Positions 60,880 to 64,000 of a stretch of 64,000 bases of DNA are shown here, in pieces. The translations under genes were made by a program, and so were the position numbers. The notes beneath the pieces are model-generated. The model was not told the DNA's origin. It saw nothing but the letters and a program-made list of their open reading frames with translations, and did not search any database. Source of the stretch: Microbacterium sp. W4I20 (GTDB lineage: Bacteria; Actinomycetota; Actinomycetes; Actinomycetales; Microbacteriaceae); NCBI RefSeq assembly GCF_030816505.1, contig NZ_JAUSYB010000001.1:1798001-1862000 (forward strand), in the 5' to 3' direction. Numbering within the stretch: position 1 is the stretch's first letter; each line of letters begins with the position of its first letter.

Positions 60880-62826
60880 TCAGTCCCCCGTCGTCGCCGG
60901 TGGAGCAGGAGGCGCAGGAGGCGGTGCGACCGGCGGAGCAGGAGGCGCGACCGGAGGAGCAGGAGGCGGTGCGACCGGCGGAGCAGGCGGCGCCACCGGC
61001 GGTGCAGGAGGCGCCGCAACCGGCGGAGCAGGAGGAGCAGGAGGCGCAGGCGGCGGTGCAACCGGCGGAGCAGGAGGAGCGACCGGAACCGCGGGCTGCC
61101 CCGGCGCCGCATATGCCGGAGGCGCGACCGGCGCTCCCTGTGCCTCGGCCGCCGCATGCGCACTCCATCGGTGCGTCGTGTCGCGCGCCGCAGCCTCGGC
61201 GGCCGCGCGGCTGACGCCGTCGAGCAGCGCCAGCGCGTCCGCGCGTTCCAGTCCCGAGAGGTAGCCGGTGATGGGGCCGGGTGCGGTGTGCACCTGCGCG
61301 CCGGAGACGCGCTGCGACCGGTCGATCGGTCCCTGCGAGAGCGAGACGCCCTGCAGACGGGCGAGCGGGAACACCGCGAGCTTGCGCCAGATGATGCCGC
61401 GGCGCAGCAGCAGCCCGAAGTCGGTCACCGCGTAGCCGTGGCGCTTCCACGAGACCGGACGGCGCCACCACGCGCGTCGGGGCATGGTGCGATACGGGTC
61501 GCCGTCGATGGGCCCGGTGATCCCGTGATCCCAGAGGAACGGGATGCTGTCCGTGGGCACATCGGGGAGCACGAGCCCGAGGACCCGCTCGACGTCCGCC
61601 CGCTTGCCCACCGGGAGCACCACGTTGAACTGCTGCGCACTGCCCGACTGCTGCGCGGCCGCGCTCTTGCCGCTCATCCGGTTGATCTTGATCGTCCACC
61701 ATCCGAACGGACGCCACAGCAGCGACTGCGAGACCTCGACCGCGAAGATGCGGCCGGGGGGCAGCGTCTCGGTCACGGTCGTCAGCAGGCCGTAGGTGAT
61801 GCGGACGCCATCCGGTGTCGGGGCGATCGAGTAGCGCAGCGACTTGGAGATCTGCGCCCAGGTGATACCGACGACCGCGATGAGCATCGGGACGCCCATT
61901 CCGAGCCCGATGCCCAGCACGATGAAGCCGCCGTCGCTCTCGCCGTCGGCGATCAGTCCGATGATCGTGCTGCCGAGCGCGACCGCGAAGATCACGCCGA
62001 AGAACACCAGCCACAGCAGGGCCGAGATCAACTGCGAGCCGATCAGGCGACCGGTGGGGATCTTGACGACGCTCTCGGGCGCGACGTCGGCGAGGTCGAC
62101 GCCGGAGATCAGGCTGTTGACGCCCTCGTTCACCGACCCGACCAGCTGGGAACGAGCCGACGCGCGGGTACCGTCCGCCGGCGGGTTCGCCGCGCCCTGC
62201 GGGTTCAGCGCGGCCTGACGCGCGGCCCTGGCTCCCGATGCGAGACGCAGGATGTCGGACCGCACGGCCTCGGCACGCGTGGTGGCGAGATACTCCAGGT
62301 CGACGTTCGCGTCGGTTCCGGCGCCGACCACCTCGAGCTTCGCGAGGCCGATGATCCGGGCCGGGAAGGGACGCGTGAGGTTGACACCCTGCACGCGGTC
62401 GAGCGGGGCTCGTCGGTGCGAGCGGAACACGATGCCCTTGCGCACCTCGACGTGGTCGCCCGTGATGCGGAACTGGTGGAATCGCCAGAAGAACCAGAAG
62501 ATCGCCACCAGCACGATCACGAGGGCCAGCACGCCGAGCAGCACGAGCAGGATCAGGTTGTTCTCGACCACCCAGTCGACGGGGTCGCCGCCGTTGTAGT
62601 CGCCGTAGTGCGCCTCTTCGGGCGTGAACAGCGCGACGAACCAGTTGATGACCCGGTCCCGCATGTTCGCGATCACGATACCGGCGATGATGATCAGCGC
62701 CAGCCCGCCCTTGAACAGCGGGGTGAGCGGATGCATCCGGTGCCATTCGCCGTCCGCCAGGTTCGACGAGGTATCGCGATCGCGCGTCGCAGCCTTCGGC
62801 GCTTCGGGGAACTGCTGCTCGCTCAC
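60880..62826 (-). CDS. Membrane protein with bacterial PH domains (DUF304), Pro-rich tail
   Basis: The 648-residue protein starts at GTG 62824-62826, overlapping the previous PH gene (GTGA). It has paired membrane helices near 38-58 and 90-115, a first bPH2 domain (RITGDHVEVRKGIVFRSHRR), further helices near 265-320 and another PH-like part (YAVTDFGLLLRRGIIWRKLA). The C-terminal 80 residues are Ala/Pro/Val repeats. It belongs to the YdbT/YdbS pair type, of unknown role at the membrane. Confidence 0.88.
   Translation of the reverse strand: MSEQQFPEAPKAATRDRDTSSNLADGEWHRMHPLTPLFKGGLALIIIAGIVIANMRDRVINWFVALFTPEEAHYGDYNGGDPVDWVVENNLILLVLLGVLALVIVLVAIFWFFWRFHQFRITGDHVEVRKGIVFRSHRRAPLDRVQGVNLTRPFPARIIGLAKLEVVGAGTDANVDLEYLATTRAEAVRSDILRLASGARAARQAALNPQGAANPPADGTRASARSQLVGSVNEGVNSLISGVDLADVAPESVVKIPTGRLIGSQLISALLWLVFFGVIFAVALGSTIIGLIADGESDGGFIVLGIGLGMGVPMLIAVVGITWAQISKSLRYSIAPTPDGVRITYGLLTTVTETLPPGRIFAVEVSQSLLWRPFGWWTIKINRMSGKSAAAQQSGSAQQFNVVLPVGKRADVERVLGLVLPDVPTDSIPFLWDHGITGPIDGDPYRTMPRRAWWRRPVSWKRHGYAVTDFGLLLRRGIIWRKLAVFPLARLQGVSLSQGPIDRSQRVSGAQVHTAPGPITGYLSGLERADALALLDGVSRAAAEAAARDTTHRWSAHAAAEAQGAPVAPPAYAAPGQPAVPVAPPAPPVAPPPAPPAPPAPPVAAPPAPPVAPPAPPVAPPPAPPVAPPAPPVAPPPAPPAPPATTGD
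60897..61091. repeat. Repetitive DNA coding for an APPAPPVAPP tail
   Basis: Units of GGCGGAGCAGGAGG and close variants repeat through this stretch. On the minus strand they give runs of Pro-Ala-Pro-Pro-Val. It forms the C-terminal tail of the large PH-domain protein and is prone to length change. Confidence 0.8.
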
Positions 62827-63404
62827 AGGCCGGTCCGGCGGGTCTCGGCCACTTCGATGAGGGTGTCGCGCAGCGCCTCGGCCGCGCCCTGCGTGAGACC
62901 GGGGATCTGGACGCCGGTGGTGGCCGCGGCCGTCACCATCTTCAGCTGGCTGATGCCGAAGGCGCGGTCGAGGGGGCCCTGCGTGATGTCGACGAGCTGC
63001 ATGCGGCCGTACGGCACCGCGATCATGCGCTGCCACAGGATGCCCTTGCGGAACACGATGTCGTCGGCGCGCAGCATGTAGCCGATGGCCTTCGCCTGAC
63101 GCGGCAGGATGATGAGCGCGATCACCGTGATGAGGAGGATCACTCCGGCGGGGATCCACACCCAGTCCTGCTCGAGGACGATGTTCAGCACGATGGCCAC
63201 GGCCGCGACGAAGGCGATGAAGATCACGTTCTGCACGACCTGCGAGACCACATACCGCGGCGAGATCTGATGCCAGGTGCCGTCCAGTTCCAGACGCGCC
63301 TCGTTCCGCGCCGTGCGCAGCTGCGTGTAGGTGCCCTGGTCGAGGGCGTCGAGATCAACGCCCTCCGCCGGGTTCAGGGGCGCGGTCTCTGGGTTCTGAG
63401 TCAT
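62823..63404 (-). CDS. Membrane protein with bacterial PH domain (YdbS-like)
   Basis: The 193-residue protein has two adjacent membrane helices (about 55-100) and a bPH2 domain with GYMLRADDIVFRKGILWQRM and VPYGRMQLVDITQGPLDR. AAGGATCCTG precedes the ATG at 63402-63404, which lies 50 bases inside the DUF3180 gene. It forms a pair with the larger PH protein that follows. Function is unknown; such pairs occur next to fol genes across Microbacteriaceae. Confidence 0.88.
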   Translation of the reverse strand: MTQNPETAPLNPAEGVDLDALDQGTYTQLRTARNEARLELDGTWHQISPRYVVSQVVQNVIFIAFVAAVAIVLNIVLEQDWVWIPAGVILLITVIALIILPRQAKAIGYMLRADDIVFRKGILWQRMIAVPYGRMQLVDITQGPLDRAFGISQLKMVTAAATTGVQIPGLTQGAAEALRDTLIEVAETRRTGL

Positions 63405-63837
63405 CAGGATCCTTCGGCAGGGTGCAGAACTGTTCGGCGACGAGCGCGGCGATCACGAGGATGATCGCGCTCCCGATCAGGGCCAGCATGGCCACAGTCG
63501 ACCCTACCTGTGGATCGATGGGCCGCGACAGGAGGAACACCAGCAGGCCGACGCCGAAGCCCGCCATGATCGCTCCGAGCAGACTCGACGACCGGGCCAG
63601 CGTCGCCGCCCTGAGTGCACGGAACGGATCGATGCGGATGCCGGAGCGCACGCTGCGGCGCACCGGCCACGAGACGCCGAGCGCCGCGGCGGCGATCAGC
63701 AGCAGGAGCACGGGGAGCAGCAGCGACGGCGTGAACGTCGCTCGGCCGGTCACGGTGAGCAGGTGGTCGAGCAGGAATCCGGCACCCGCCGCGAGCAGCG
63801 CGAGGACGGCCAGCACACCCGCCGACGTGCGTCTCAT
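63355..63837 (-). CDS. DUF3180 domain-containing membrane protein
   Basis: The 160-residue protein has four predicted helices (near 5-27, 40-58, 88-105 and 115-135) and a charged C-terminus ending in APEPGGGR. It matches DUF3180, a family almost always found beside folK in actinobacteria. Its ATG overlaps the folK stop (ATGA, 63834-63837), and its last 50 bases overlap the PH gene. No function is known. Confidence 0.88.
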   Translation of the reverse strand: MRRTSAGVLAVLALLAAGAGFLLDHLLTVTGRATFTPSLLLPVLLLLIAAAALGVSWPVRRSVRSGIRIDPFRALRAATLARSSSLLGAIMAGFGVGLLVFLLSRPIDPQVGSTVAMLALIGSAIILVIAALVAEQFCTLPKDPDDSEPRDRAPEPGGGR

Positions 63838-64000
63838 CCGTCGCCCCGGGCGCGCAGCCGGGCCGCCAGGTCGGCGACCCTGCCGTGTCCTGGGAGTTCG
63901 GCATCCGCGTCGAGGTCGAGCCAGGGCTCGAGCACGAACAGCCGCTCGGAGGCGCGCGGATGCGGCAACTGCAGGTTCGGCTCGTCCGATGTGACGTCGC
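63834..64000 (-). CDS. folK: 6-hydroxymethyl-7,8-dihydropterin pyrophosphokinase, 3' end
   Basis: Only the last 54 codons lie in the window; the gene continues past the right edge. The visible part reads VTSDEPNLQLPHPRASERLF, then VLEPWLDLDADAELPGHG, and ends in RLRARGDG and TGA. LPHPR...R.FVL.PW is the C-terminal signature of FolK, which transfers pyrophosphate from ATP in folate synthesis. Its stop overlaps the DUF3180 start. Confidence 0.88.
   Translation of the reverse strand, partial: DVTSDEPNLQLPHPRASERLFVLEPWLDLDADAELPGHGRVADLAARLRARGDG

Overview
The window looks like a high-GC actinobacterial chromosome, most likely Microbacterium or a close relative in the Microbacteriaceae. The grounds are the GC-rich codon use, frequent GGATGC/GCATCC hexamers, leaderless promoters of the form TANNNT-N6-ATG, and a set of actinobacterial neighbours (folK-DUF3180-two PH-domain proteins-DUF2520, lysS, serS, LCP protein, DUF4192, DUF2207). 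This is inference from gene content; no 16S gene is present.

Layout. (1) 146-13606, all on the minus strand: a rhamnoside-utilisation cluster. It holds a CUT1 sugar ABC transporter, a GH78 alpha-L-rhamnosidase, an unassigned six-hairpin glycosidase, a PIG-L deacetylase, an enolase-superfamily sugar-acid dehydratase, two SDR dehydrogenases, an FAH-family hydrolase and a GntR/FadR regulator. The enzymes fit the non-phosphorylating (diketo-hydrolase) route for L-rhamnose or another 6-deoxyhexose. Two promoters in the cluster share a near-identical operator-like element. (2) 14162-20166: an integrated mobile element or its remnant, with a MobF relaxase, a possible oriT, a frameshifted excisionase and a tyrosine integrase, next to the 3' end of tRNA-Ser(GCU). 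(3) 20271-25794: a ferredoxin / ferredoxin reductase / cytochrome P450 / AraC operon followed by an aldo-keto reductase / creatininase-family operon. The same 16-bp sequence lies upstream of both. (4) 25877-36939: a second, conventional L-rhamnose system with an ABC importer, a LacI regulator, mutarotase, isomerase, bifunctional aldolase-dehydrogenase and rhamnulokinase, with TGAATCGATTCA-type operators in both promoter regions. (5) 36947-43153: a CUT1 importer with a GH13 glucosidase and a LacI regulator. (6) 43217-64000: mostly housekeeping genes: LCP protein, tRNA-Ser(UGA), HAD phosphatase, serS, a MetNIQ importer with an aminotransferase and an FAD oxidoreductase, a diacylglycerol-kinase-family lipid kinase, cardiolipin synthase, DUF4192, lysS, DUF2207, DUF2520, two PH-domain membrane proteins, DUF3180 and the 3' end of folK.

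How it works together. The cell appears equipped to import and degrade rhamnose by two chemically different routes. The oxidative route lies beside mobilisation genes and is visibly less GC-rich, so it may be acquired. The P450/AKR/creatininase block is a self-contained putative regulon of unknown substrate. I saw no CRISPR array, rRNA or complete insertion sequence. Coordinates of short sites were counted by hand.
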